Positions 55,912 through 64,000 of a stretch of DNA of 64,000 nt are shown in pieces. The position numbers were made by a program, and so were the translations under genes. The DNA comes from Longimicrobiales bacterium (lineage in GTDB: Bacteria; Gemmatimonadota; Gemmatimonadetes; Longimicrobiales; Gaopeijiaceae). Below the pieces are notes generated by a model that was not told where the DNA came from, ran no database searches, and saw only the letters and a program-made list of their open reading frames with translations. Every line of letters begins with the position of its first letter. Position 1 is the first letter of the stretch. Where the stretch lies: contig OY282361.1 in assembly GCA_958295645.1 (NCBI GenBank), forward strand, positions 1,764,501 through 1,828,500, in the 5' to 3' direction.

Positions 55912-56025
55912 TTCGTCTCGCTCCTTGGTTCGTCTTGCGTGCTTCGTCAGCGTGATAGCTTGCGTGCACTGAAGATAGGGCCAAGTTGGTCCAGTGGCCC
56001 AGGAACACGCGACCGAGGAGGGCTC

Positions 56026-56535
56026 GTGAGAACGCTGTTGATCGCCAGACACGCCAAGTCGGACTGGAGCGACCCGCGCCTGCCCGACCACGACCGGCCG
56101 CTTTCCCGGCGCGGGCTGCGGGACGCTCCGAACGTAGGCCGCGCCTTGGCCGAAAGAGGACATGCGCCCGACTACGTGTGCTCCAGCACTTCCGTCAGGA
56201 CGCGGGAGACCTGGGCGCTGATGGAGCCCCACCTTCCGGGCCGGCCGCGGGTCGATTGGCTGCCAGGGCTCTACCTCGGTTCGACGGCGCGCCTCCTGGC
56301 CGCCCTGCAGTCCGCTCCCGCCGAGGCGGGCACGGTGATGGCGCTCGGACACAATCCCGGCATCCACGGCCTGGCGGCTGAACTCCCGGCCACTGGACGC
56401 CCCTCGCTGCTGAGGCTGGTCGGCCGCAACATGCCGACCGGAGCCGTCGCGATCGTGGAGCTGGACGGCGACGGCTGGGAAGACATGGCCGGCGGGCGGC
56501 TCGCGGACTTGATCCTGCCGCGAGCGCTGCGCTGA
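56026..56535 (+). CDS. sixA: SixA-type phosphohistidine phosphatase
   Basis: 169 residues of the histidine-phosphatase superfamily. The catalytic motif is IARHAKSDW at residues 6-14, the second His is in ALGHNPGIHGL, and the HDRPLSRRGLRDA and SSTSVRTRETW segments are typical of SixA. In E. coli SixA removes phosphate from His of phosphotransfer proteins. GTG 56026 follows a GAGGAGG ribosome site; the frame is open further upstream over the VOC gene but only as a shadow. Confidence 0.87.
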   Translation: MRTLLIARHAKSDWSDPRLPDHDRPLSRRGLRDAPNVGRALAERGHAPDYVCSSTSVRTRETWALMEPHLPGRPRVDWLPGLYLGSTARLLAALQSAPAEAGTVMALGHNPGIHGLAAELPATGRPSLLRLVGRNMPTGAVAIVELDGDGWEDMAGGRLADLILPRALR

Positions 56536-56560
56536 CGCCGGGCTGACCCGCGGGACGGGC

Positions 56561-56606
56561 AAAAAAAGGCGGGGCGCCTCCCCCACCCCGAAGGAGACAC
56601 CCCGCC
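56561..56606 (-). terminator. Rho-independent terminator
   Basis: Read on the minus strand: GGCGGGG...CCCCGCC with an inner GTGTCTCC/GGAGGCGC pairing, followed by seven T (A at 56561-56567 on the plus strand). It would end transcripts of the small secreted-protein gene; the plus-strand sixA gene ends just before it. Confidence 0.8.
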
Positions 56607-56669
56607 AGCAGGCCTTTCAGGTCAAGCCCGAAGGCTCAAGGCCCCGAAAGGCCGCCCCACCCGGCATCC

Positions 56670-57185
56670 TTACGGCTGGATGCCGGTCACCTCCCACCTC
56701 GTCTTCAGCATATCCCGCGCATGGTCGCCGAGCAACGGCGAGTTCGCCAGCATCTGCGCTCGCCTCAGCAATTCGTTCGCCTCGGCGGGTTGGCCATTGG
56801 ACTCCGCCACCCACGCCGCATCGGCAAAGGCGTTGGCGGCGACGATCACGTCGCCCCGATCCAGCGCGCGCACGCCGGCGGACTCGAAGTCGCGCACCGC
56901 CTGCCGCTCGTGTCCCTGGTAGAACGAGAGCCGCCCGGCGCGCAGGAGATCCTCCACCGCAGTCTCGTCGCCCGCGGGCCGGAGCTCCGCCGCCCGGCGG
57001 AACAAGGAAGCGGCGCGGTGCCAGTTGCCGCCGTCCGTCAGGTGCTTCGCAGCCGTCGCTTCGATCTTCTCGATCTCGACGATCGGCGTGTCGTCGCCGT
57101 TCTGCGCCGCCAACGGCCCTGCAATAGCCAGCGCCAGCACTGCCAGCCCGGCCCGAATCCCTCTCATGGAGCGTGTGATGCTCAT
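56670..57185 (-). CDS. Small secreted TPR-like protein
   Basis: 171 residues. Signal peptide (IRAGLAVLALAIAGPLAAQ, cleavage after LAAQ region), then four helix pairs with Ala/Leu spacing (WHRAASLFRRAAELRP, VIVAANAFADAAWVAES, EANELLRRAQMLA) suggestive of TPR repeats. Function unknown. ATG 57185 has AGGAG upstream (spacing about 9) and a terminator follows the stop. Confidence 0.7.
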   Translation of the reverse strand: MSITRSMRGIRAGLAVLALAIAGPLAAQNGDDTPIVEIEKIEATAAKHLTDGGNWHRAASLFRRAAELRPAGDETAVEDLLRAGRLSFYQGHERQAVRDFESAGVRALDRGDVIVAANAFADAAWVAESNGQPAEANELLRRAQMLANSPLLGDHARDMLKTRWEVTGIQP

Positions 57186-57374
57186 TCTGCTGTCTCTCCT
57201 CGATATATGGTTAAGACCCCGGACGCCTCTTCGATCGGCTTGCCTGTCCGAAGTTCCGAGGAAGGGGCGACCCGTCATGCGGGCCGGCCTTCCGCGTGGA
57301 AGATAACTACGGCAGGGGCGCGGAAAGAGTTTCAGCGGCGGGGCGGCCGACGCGCGGCCTGTGCGGTCTCGCCG

Positions 57375-58754
57375 CTACCGCCGCCGCATCTCGCGCAGCT
57401 CCGGCAGCGCCTCTCGGAACAGATCGTCGATCTGCCGATAGAGGGCGTCCAGGCGGTGTTCCTTGTCTGCGCGGGCGAGCGCGGGGCCGGTGCGGACGTC
57501 GTCCCCGTCGCGGCGCAACTGGGAGGCCTCGCGGGCGATGCGGTTGGTCCTGCGGTTCGCTTCGCAGGCGGCGAGCGTGGCGGGTCGCGAGCGGCACGGC
57601 AGGACTTGCCTCGGACCTCATCGTCGGCCCAGTCGGAGATTTCGTAGAACTCGTTGCCGAAGCGGGTGTAGGTGCGGGGCTTGGGCGGATGGAGGCTGTA
57701 GAGGCCGGTGAGCAGGCGCAGGGTCCTTGGGAAGGGCTTGGGTCCGTTGGCCTCTTCGTCCCAGAGACGCTCGTCCAGGAAGACGACGGCGGCGTTGCCC
57801 AGGTGGCCGGTCCAGCCGCGCACGAAGGTCTGGCCGTGTCGCCGACGGTTGACGCGTGTGCCCGCCTCGGCAATCCACGCGGGACGGGTCAATAGATGGA
57901 CGAGCCGGGTCCAATGGCGCTTGACCTGCGTACGGCCCGCGGTCCTGCGCTGCCTGGTTCCCCGGACGGGGCCTAAGTCCGTCTCCGACTCCACGAGCCC
58001 CGAGTAGAAGCCGCCTTGAAGCAGGTACTCTCGCATGGCGGCGGAACGTCCTGTGGCCAGATCGTGCACTGCGTGGACGCTGCCGGACAGCGTGCCCAGG
58101 AAGGGCAGCTGCAGATACCGGCCCGCCACGAACCCTGCCAGCGTGTCGCGGAAGAAGTTTCTTCACGACGAACACGGGCATCGTGGTGATCATGGCGGAG
58201 ACGGCCATTCTGAAGACCGCTAGCCATCGAAACACGGCGGGCGGCGGATCTTCGTGGATGCTCTCCAGCATCGCGGCCAGCGCCTCGTCGTGTACCACGA
58301 AGCGCCTGCGCCTGCCCTCGACCAGCGCGACGGCGACCGTCGAGGAGCGAGGCGTCCGCCCCGTCGCCTCCGAAGCCACTCGGGCGCCCTTGGGGTCGCG
58401 GGACAGCGTCGCAAAGAGCTCTGTCCTCGCCCCGGATCCGTCCCCCCCGAACAGCGCCGCGTACCGCACCGCCTGCTCCAGGTGCTCGCGTCCTTGGGCC
58501 GCCACCGGCGCCACGACGTCCCTCAGGCAATGGCGAACCTCGCGCACAGGGACGCGCCCCGAACCGTCGGCCGCCTCGGCAAACGGACCGCACCGCCACA
58601 CGTGCTCGACCAGCGACCGGCTGTGGTTGATGTGCTCGAATCGCTCCCCAACCGCGTCGGCGCCGAACCACTCGCCGATGGTCTGGGCCGCGTGCCAGCG
58701 GTGGACGAACAGCGTCCGGAGCTTGCGCAATCGGCGCTGCCGGACGACGCTCAC
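57375..58754 (-). pseudogene. Frameshifted gene resembling phage large polyvalent protein (LPD38-like)
   Basis: Three frames join into one protein of about 460 residues. GTG 58754 opens a frame reaching VFRWLAVFRMAVSAMITTMPVFVVKK; one extra A near 58158-58160 shifts the continuation (FRDTLAGFVAGRYLQLPFLG...EISDWADDE) to a second frame; a further change around 57575-57625 moves the tail (EANRRTNRIAREASQLRRD...YRQIDDLFREAL) to the third, stopping at 57375. The FRDTLA region and helical tail resemble the LPD38 domain at the end of very large phage or plasmid polyvalent proteins. That assignment is tentative. It may be inactive, or the frameshifts may be errors. Confidence 0.45.
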
Positions 58755-58791
58755 CGGAGTTTGCGCAACCGGCGCTGCCAGACGGTGCTCA
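58716..58791. repeat. 38-bp imperfect tandem duplication over a start codon
   Basis: 58716-58753 and 58754-58791 match at 33 of 38 bases. Each unit carries a GTG start at its upstream end in minus-strand sense (GTG 58792 overlapping the helicase TGA; GTG 58754). The first reads 13 codons (QRRLRKLR at the end) and stops in a TGA overlapping the second GTG. Confidence 0.8.
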
Positions 58792-61059
58792 CTCGTCCGT
58801 TGCGCCGCCCGCGCCTTCCCCCTCCTCGTCCTCGTCCGGCAAGAACCGGCTTCGGCGCCCGTAGCTCAGCACCCGCAACTCCTTCTTGGCGCGAGTCGCG
58901 GCGACGTAGACCAGGGCGCGTTCCAAGGTCTCGGCGGACTCGCGTGCGGCTTCGTCGCCGGCGCTTCGGATCGCCACGGGCAGCGGCACCAAGTTGCGGT
59001 TGGCGCTGGCGATCACCACGCGGTCGAACTCCAGGCCCTTCACGCGGTGCATCGTGGCCAAGCGGACGCAGTCGTCTTGATCGGCGTCGGGGCCGGCGCG
59101 CTCCAGGACGCAAACTTCCACTTCGCGGCACCGGAGGGCTTCGGCCACGGCGTCGCGTTCGTTGTTGGTTCGCGCGACGACGCAGGCGCCCCGGAGCAGC
59201 TCGCTGCGCCGCGACATGTCCTTCAGATAGCCGGCGATCCAGTCCGCCTGCTCGTCGGCGGAACCGAAATGGGCCAAGCTGGGCGCAGGACCGTGGGTCA
59301 GGGACTTGAAGCCGCGGTTGTCGTCCCGGCCGCCGTCCAGGTCGTCGATCTCCCGGCCTTCGAGAAGGCGCACGGCCCAATCGCGGGTCTCCTCGGTCGT
59401 GCGGTAGTTGAGCCGCAGCTTCCTGGACCGGCCTCGGATGTTGATGCCGCACCGTCCCAAGACGACATTGCGTCGCCCGTAGATGCGCTGGTGCCCGTCG
59501 CCCACGACGAACAAGTCGTCCTTGCCGACGGGCACGATGCCGCGAATCAGCCGGTACGCGGGAGCGCCCAGGTCCTGCGCCTCGTCGACGATGACGGCGG
59601 CGTATCCCGCGCCCTGCGGTTCGGCGGCGAGCAGCGCAGCGGCGTCCCGGTACGCGTCGTCCACTTCCTTGACGCCCCGCTCCGCCAACTGCACCCGGTA
59701 CTCGGCGAACACCGGCCAGACCCTCGCCCGCGTCCGGCGGTTCAGCGGCGTGCCCCGTCCCGCGCGAAAGACCCGCAGGTAGTCCTCCTCCGTCTCGATC
59801 CCGGCGGCCTGGACCACCTGCTCCCATTCTTCCTCGTAGAAGGCTTCCGGGAGCCTCACGCCGGCGTCCCGCTGGTCCATTGCGCGGTTCCACGCATGCG
59901 AGTCCCGCCGGTACGCGATGCGGAAATCGTATTCCTTGCGGCGCAGGAATCCCACGACCCATTTGTCCAGGTTCGCCACTTCGATCTTCTCCATCTCTTC
60001 CGGCGAGCAGATGGAGCCCAGGTTGTTCTCGATGTCGGCGGCCAAGTTGCGCGTGAAGGTGAGGAACAGAATGCGGTCCCTCTCGCGGTACGCCCGGGTT
60101 TGTCGGCGGCCCGCTCGCGCCTGCCCTCGGGCCGCTTCGTCCCGTTCCACCATTCTCCGGGCCAACCAGCGAGCCCTATGTATGGCCACGACGGTCTTGC
60201 CGGTGCCTGCGCCACCCAATACGCGAACGGGACCGTTCCACCGCCGCTCCACCAGCCTGCGCTGGGACGGATGGAGGAAGACGCGCCAATGCTCCAGAGG
60301 CGCGCTGAGCACCTCTTCCAAGGCCGCCTCGTCGTCCACCACGAAGAAGCGGACGCGCGAGTCGGAGCGGCCGAGGGCCGTCTCAAAGTCGCTGGTGTCC
60401 ACGGGCTCGCTGGGGAGTTCGCGTTCGAGGACGAGCTTCTCGTAAGGCTCGCCGCACAAGTAGTAGAAGAGGGATGCGTAGGCTTCGACGGGCAGGCGCT
60501 TCTTCATTGCGTCGAGACCGGCCTCGTCGCGGACGCTGCGGACCTCCTCGAGCATGGCGGGCGGGACGCCGAGGCGAGCGAGTTCGCGATCCTTGAGCGC
60601 GGCGAAAGCGGAGGCGGGACCCCTGCGCGCGCCAGTGCTCGGTTCCGGTGCGTCCGGCGTGGGGCCCGGTTGCAGCACGTACACCTGCACAGCCCCGGTC
60701 TCGGGGTGGACGGCGCATTCGTGACGCCTCGCCCAATCGTAGGCGTCGTCGTGCTTGTCCGCCCAAAGAAGCAGGTGAAGCCCGCCCTGGCCCGTGTAGA
60801 AGAGGATGGCCCGGTAGGATCGGTCGATCCGCAACGACCGCATTCGGGAGTTGCGCAAACCGTGAATGCGTTCGTAGTTCAACCCTGGCGCCTTGGAGTC
60901 GCGGTTGAACTTGTCGATGAGCGACCGGACGGCCTTCTGTTGCGCCTTGGGCAACCGGCCGAAGGCTCTGAGGAAGTCGGACGACATGGCCAGCCGAGGC
61001 TTGTTCTTCGTGTTGATCCGAGACCGCTTGAACTTGTGGATCGCGATTCGGCGGATCAT
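58789..61059 (-). CDS. UvrD/Rep-type SF1 helicase with N-terminal RelE/ParE-like domain
   Basis: 756 residues. Residues about 25-115 resemble a RelE/ParE toxin fold (FLRAFGRLPKAQQKAV, APGLNYERI, SRMRSLRIDRSYRAIL, LLLWADKHDDAYDWA). After a linker comes a full SF1A motor: Walker A GGAGTGKTVVA (about residue 270), LFLTFTRNLA, Walker B VIVDEAQDL, LRLNYRTTEE, MHRVKGLEFDRVVI and YVAATRAKKEL. RelE-UvrD fusions are known as a subfamily, but their role is not settled; RNA or DNA surveillance or defence is possible. Start at 61059 or ATG 60987. It sits 49 bp after the Rpn-type gene and overlaps a downstream GTG. Confidence 0.85.
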   Translation of the reverse strand: MIRRIAIHKFKRSRINTKNKPRLAMSSDFLRAFGRLPKAQQKAVRSLIDKFNRDSKAPGLNYERIHGLRNSRMRSLRIDRSYRAILFYTGQGGLHLLLWADKHDDAYDWARRHECAVHPETGAVQVYVLQPGPTPDAPEPSTGARRGPASAFAALKDRELARLGVPPAMLEEVRSVRDEAGLDAMKKRLPVEAYASLFYYLCGEPYEKLVLERELPSEPVDTSDFETALGRSDSRVRFFVVDDEAALEEVLSAPLEHWRVFLHPSQRRLVERRWNGPVRVLGGAGTGKTVVAIHRARWLARRMVERDEAARGQARAGRRQTRAYRERDRILFLTFTRNLAADIENNLGSICSPEEMEKIEVANLDKWVVGFLRRKEYDFRIAYRRDSHAWNRAMDQRDAGVRLPEAFYEEEWEQVVQAAGIETEEDYLRVFRAGRGTPLNRRTRARVWPVFAEYRVQLAERGVKEVDDAYRDAAALLAAEPQGAGYAAVIVDEAQDLGAPAYRLIRGIVPVGKDDLFVVGDGHQRIYGRRNVVLGRCGINIRGRSRKLRLNYRTTEETRDWAVRLLEGREIDDLDGGRDDNRGFKSLTHGPAPSLAHFGSADEQADWIAGYLKDMSRRSELLRGACVVARTNNERDAVAEALRCREVEVCVLERAGPDADQDDCVRLATMHRVKGLEFDRVVIASANRNLVPLPVAIRSAGDEAARESAETLERALVYVAATRAKKELRVLSYGRRSRFLPDEDEEGEGAGGATDE

Positions 61060-61108
61060 GGCTCGTGGTCTCCGGGTCGGTCCTGGTTGCCGGGCGGTCG
61101 AACCGCCG

Positions 61109-62317
61109 TCACGCCGTCCGAGCCACTCGCTCCAGCAGGTCTCGGCCGCTCGCGCAGTCGATGATCAGGTCAGCGATCGCGGTAGCCCGCCCCGAGTCCG
61201 AAGACCCCTCCAGCAATGCGGCAAGTCCCTCCGCCGTCTCATCGCCGAACTTCCGCCGCGCCAGACGCACCAACGTGGCTCGCTGTTCGCGCGACGCACG
61301 CGCCTCGGCTTCTCGGCGGCCTTCCCGAAGTCCCTTCTCTCGACCCTCTTGCCGGCCTTCCTCTCGACCCTCCTGCCGGCCTTCCTCTCGACCCTCTTGC
61401 CGACCCTCCTCAAGACCCTTGCGACGGGCTTCCCGGCGCTCCGACGCCCACCACGTTTCCACGATCGGGCTACCCAAGTCCTCCAACTCGCCTAGCTTTG
61501 CCACGTCTTCCTCCTTTGCTCCTTCCTCGATCATCGAACTGCGCACCCACTCGACCAGCGCTCGCCTAGCAGGGCTGTCCCGCGGCATCAGCTTCTGCAA
61601 CGTCGCCAGCGCCTCCTGAAACTCGGCCTGATCCCTGGCGTAGCGCAACCTCAACCCCGCCGTCCGGGGCGTGTCCGCCCGCGCCAGCGACTTCGCTTCC
61701 GCCGCCTCCGACACCACGAGGAGCTCGTGCCCCAGGGCGAACGGCAGGAAAGCCTTCGCCTCGTCCGCCAGCATGTCCTCGATCCGTGTCGGCGCAGTCC
61801 ACGGCTTCGTGCCGACGTAAATGACGACCGGCAGCACCGGCGGCAGCTTGCGTCTCTTGCGAACCTCCGGATCCTTGGTCAGCTCCTCGTAGACCAGCGC
61901 CGTCTCCAGAAGAATCCGCACCGGCATGCGCCAGTCCACGGTGGACTGAGCCTCGAAGAGGAAGATCACGTAGAGCCACGAATCCCGGAACGGCGCCCGC
62001 CACACGAGATCCACGTGGCGGACGGTTCTGGACTTGGGGTCGATGTACTCGGTGTGCGTCTTGCGGAGTTCGCCGAGGTCCAGGCTGGCGACGACCTCCC
62101 CGGCGACAACCTTTCCGAAGACATGCTTGCCGAGGAATTCGTTCACGATCCCCTTGTCGCCGTAGAACGCCTTGGCGCTCTTGTCCTTCGGCTGGTGAAT
62201 CGGCTTGCGACGGAACTCGTTCGAGCGACGAGCGTCGCTGGCAGCCTCGTCCAGAGACGGTTGCTGCTCCGGCGGTCTTCGTCCTGGACTGGAGTCGCGG
62301 GGGCCGGGCGCGGCCAT
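61109..62317 (-). CDS. Rpn-family recombination-promoting nuclease / transposase-like protein
   Basis: 402 residues. The core (YGDKGIVNEFLGKHVF, DLVWRAPFRDSWLYVIFLFEAQSTVD) carries the PD-(D/E)XK-type pattern (D, then E-x-Q) of the RpnA-like / 'putative transposase YhgA-like' nucleases, followed by MPVRILLETALVYEEL and LPVVIYVG. Rpn proteins cut DNA and promote RecA-independent recombination in E. coli. The C-terminal third contains a repetitive charged segment (EGRQEGRE units). The N-terminal 45 residues are unconserved, so a later start is possible. Confidence 0.82.
   Translation of the reverse strand: MAAPGPRDSSPGRRPPEQQPSLDEAASDARRSNEFRRKPIHQPKDKSAKAFYGDKGIVNEFLGKHVFGKVVAGEVVASLDLGELRKTHTEYIDPKSRTVRHVDLVWRAPFRDSWLYVIFLFEAQSTVDWRMPVRILLETALVYEELTKDPEVRKRRKLPPVLPVVIYVGTKPWTAPTRIEDMLADEAKAFLPFALGHELLVVSEAAEAKSLARADTPRTAGLRLRYARDQAEFQEALATLQKLMPRDSPARRALVEWVRSSMIEEGAKEEDVAKLGELEDLGSPIVETWWASERREARRKGLEEGRQEGREEGRQEGREEGRQEGREKGLREGRREAEARASREQRATLVRLARRKFGDETAEGLAALLEGSSDSGRATAIADLIIDCASGRDLLERVARTA
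61337..61408. repeat. 24-bp tandem repeat inside the Rpn-type gene
   Basis: Three units of 24 bp, starting at 61337, 61361 and 61385 (each begins CTCTCGACCCTC), encoding eight-residue EGRQEGRE repeats on the minus strand. The period is a multiple of three, so gain or loss of units keeps the frame. Confidence 0.85.
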
Positions 62318-62596
62318 GGACGCCTCTCCTCACGGGCGTGGTCGGGGTTTCCAGCGGCCCCGGCCGACGGTGGTCTTCGGAGGACCTCGGGCTGGTCGTG
62401 GAGGCTCGCCGGGGCTGCGTCCTTAATCGTCGCGATTCGAAACGGGCGCTTCCATGGTTGGATGGGACTGGTTTGGTCCCTTATCAACAACCCGCTTCCC
62501 TTCCGCGGACTATCCGCAAACGCCAAAGCATCATGGTAGATACCGTGTTCGGTCTGGATAACAAGATGTCGTACGCCGTGACGCGGCGCACGCACC

Positions 62597-64000
62597 TCAA
62601 CCCGAGCCCCGCTCCAGGGCGATGATCCGCGCGCCGAGGCTCTCCAGCTGGGCGGCCATGGCTTCGTGAACCGTGAAGAAGAACACCTGCCGGCTCTTCG
62701 ACACTTCTTGAAGAAGCTCGAAGGACGAGGCTCGCCGTTCCGCGTCCCAATTGACCAGCGTCTCGTCCAAGATCAACGGGAGTCGTTCGTTGTCCTCGTC
62801 CAAGTGGTCCACGATGGCTAGGCGAAGGGCCAGGTACGTCTGCTCCTTGGCTCCTTGCGACAAGGCGCCTTCCACCCTGCGGGGCTCGGGTATGGAGGGG
62901 CCGCGCAGATAGAAGGACGAGTCGCCCACGTCTCCCACGACGATCCGGTCGTAGCGACCGCCGGTCATGCGGCGTAGGTGCTCTCCAGCCCGGCGCAACA
63001 AGGCAGGTTGATGCTCGTCCCTGAAGTCGCGATCTGCCCTTTCCACGATGCGAGCGAGAAGGAACGCACGATCCCGGGCCTCGCGGGCGTCGTCGATCTT
63101 GGTTCTCAGCACTTCCATCCGCCCTTCGACTTCGTCTGCGGACTCGCTTCGGCGCAGGTACTCGATGTCGCCGTCCAGTCGGCCGGAAGCTTGCCGCAAT
63201 TCCTTCGCCTCGCTGTCCAGACCCGCCTCAAGCCGGCGTTCTTCCTCCAGCGCCTCCTCCAGGCCGTCCCACGTGTCGGCCCCATTCGATTCGGTGGCGG
63301 CTTCGGCGGCCTCGATCTCCGTCTTGATTTCCTCCAAGCGAGGGTGCTCTCGCCGCAGGTCGCTCTCCAGCCGTGCAACATCGCTCAGCGCTTTGGCCCA
63401 CGCCACGGCCGCTTCGGCCCCCCGATCCACGTCGCCGTCCCCCAGTTCCAGCAGCCGGTCCTCCAGTTCCTTCACCGCCTGCGTCGCAGCCTCCTTCTGC
63501 GACTCGGCCTTGCCTGCTTCGGTCTCGGTCCATTCCAGATCTCTGCCTGCGGACTTGGCCTCCTCCCGCGCCGCCACTGCCGCCTCGAGGGCCGCGGCCA
63601 ATGCCGGTCTCCCCTTGCCCTCGCTCCAATCCACGCCGACGCCTGACGCCAGACGCTCAATCTTGGCGCGTTGTTCGTCCAGCCTGCGACGCTTGTCGTT
63701 CAGCGCTTCCAACCGCTCCCTTAGGTCGTGGCCGAGTTCCGACATGCGCGCCACGGCGGCCACCAGCTCGGGGCCGGGCCGCTCCAGCAGAGAAGGGAGC
63801 ACGGGGAACCCCGAGAGCGCGTCGCCAATCTTGGTCCGTGCCTCTTCCTCGGCCGCCCGCGCAGCCTGGATCCGGCTTTTCCTAGCGCGATTCAGAGCTA
63901 TCGCCTGCGTCGCCTCCTCCCGGGCTCGCGACGTCAGTTTCCGCCAGCGCAGCACGAGCGTCGCGCCCGTCCCCAGCAGAAGCGCCGCAGTACCCAGCAC
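62597..64000 (-). CDS. YhaN-like AAA/SMC-type ATPase, C-terminal part
   Basis: The frame is open to the window edge; 467 residues are visible and the N-terminal Walker A half is missing. A short membrane-like stretch (LGTAALLLGTGATLVL) is followed by about 250 residues of heptad-rich coiled coil (ERLEALNDKRRRLDEQ, EALEEERRLEAGLDSEAKEL), then the ABC signature LSQGAKEQTYLALRLA and Walker B LPLILDETLVNWD. Central hydrophobic segment plus coiled coil matches the YhaN type, which usually pairs with a YhaO-like nuclease; that gene would lie beyond the edge. Confidence 0.8.
   Translation of the reverse strand: MLGTAALLLGTGATLVLRWRKLTSRAREEATQAIALNRARKSRIQAARAAEEEARTKIGDALSGFPVLPSLLERPGPELVAAVARMSELGHDLRERLEALNDKRRRLDEQRAKIERLASGVGVDWSEGKGRPALAAALEAAVAAREEAKSAGRDLEWTETEAGKAESQKEAATQAVKELEDRLLELGDGDVDRGAEAAVAWAKALSDVARLESDLRREHPRLEEIKTEIEAAEAATESNGADTWDGLEEALEEERRLEAGLDSEAKELRQASGRLDGDIEYLRRSESADEVEGRMEVLRTKIDDAREARDRAFLLARIVERADRDFRDEHQPALLRRAGEHLRRMTGGRYDRIVVGDVGDSSFYLRGPSIPEPRRVEGALSQGAKEQTYLALRLAIVDHLDEDNERLPLILDETLVNWDAERRASSFELLQEVSKSRQVFFFTVHEAMAAQLESLGARIIALERGSG

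Noticed and set aside
56561-56606. Hairpin as terminator of sixA on the plus strand
   Set aside because: The A/T run lies on the side that suits the minus strand; on the plus strand no T-run follows.

Overview
The window is dense, GC-rich bacterial chromosome with short intergenic gaps and many start/stop overlaps (ATGA, GTGA). Secreted beta-propeller and metal-dependent hydrolases, a VPS10/BNR-type protein, an M16 peptidase, a metzincin-type protease, a CehA/McbA-type hydrolase and a menaquinone operon together suggest a Gemmatimonadota-like (or similar Gram-negative, aerobic, soil or marine) bacterium. That placement rests on gene content only. No rRNA, tRNA, CRISPR array or recognisable IS transposase was seen.

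Layout. 1-3.6 kb: end of a DHH phosphoesterase, a secreted PD40/CehA-like hydrolase and a frameshifted small membrane-protein gene. 3.7-11.2 kb (minus): a coupled run of DUF418 membrane protein, penicillin-acylase lipoprotein, small membrane protein, RecQ and MoeB-rhodanese. 11.4-15.7 kb (plus): a two-gene Type III restriction-modification system with its own sigma70-like promoter. 15.7-21.8 kb (plus): two secreted amidohydrolases and a VPS10-like protein. 21.7-30.4 kb: a rearranged region with five copies (three intact, two broken) of a membrane-anchored SGNH/GDSL hydrolase on the minus strand around a plus-strand M16 peptidase, with poly-C tracts at two start sites, gene relics and a perfect 386-bp repeat. 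30.4-34.1 kb (minus): TlpA-like thioredoxin, APC permease with universal-stress domains, and an ornithine-cyclodeaminase-type enzyme. 34.4-35.4 kb (plus): an M50-like membrane protein, then a compact, highly structured transcription unit of unknown function. 35.4-45.9 kb (minus): greA, purE-purK, tyrS and menF-D-B-A-E. 46-57.2 kb: a YgiT-type zinc protein, ppk1, an LVIVD-repeat secreted protein, a zinc metalloprotease coupled to class I aldolase, a VOC protein, a SixA phosphatase and a small secreted protein. 57.3-64 kb (minus): a YhaN-like ATPase (cut by the edge), an Rpn-type nuclease, a RelE-UvrD fusion helicase and a frameshifted gene resembling phage large polyvalent proteins.

The most unusual parts are the SGNH array and a 72-nt upstream element. 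The element, with a hairpin supported by a paired base change, occurs in front of SGNH genes and again, at about 80% identity, at the head of the small structured unit at 35081-35372. Flanking relics (a 27-bp copy of the VPS10-gene tail and an M16 3' fragment) let the duplication history be partly reconstructed.
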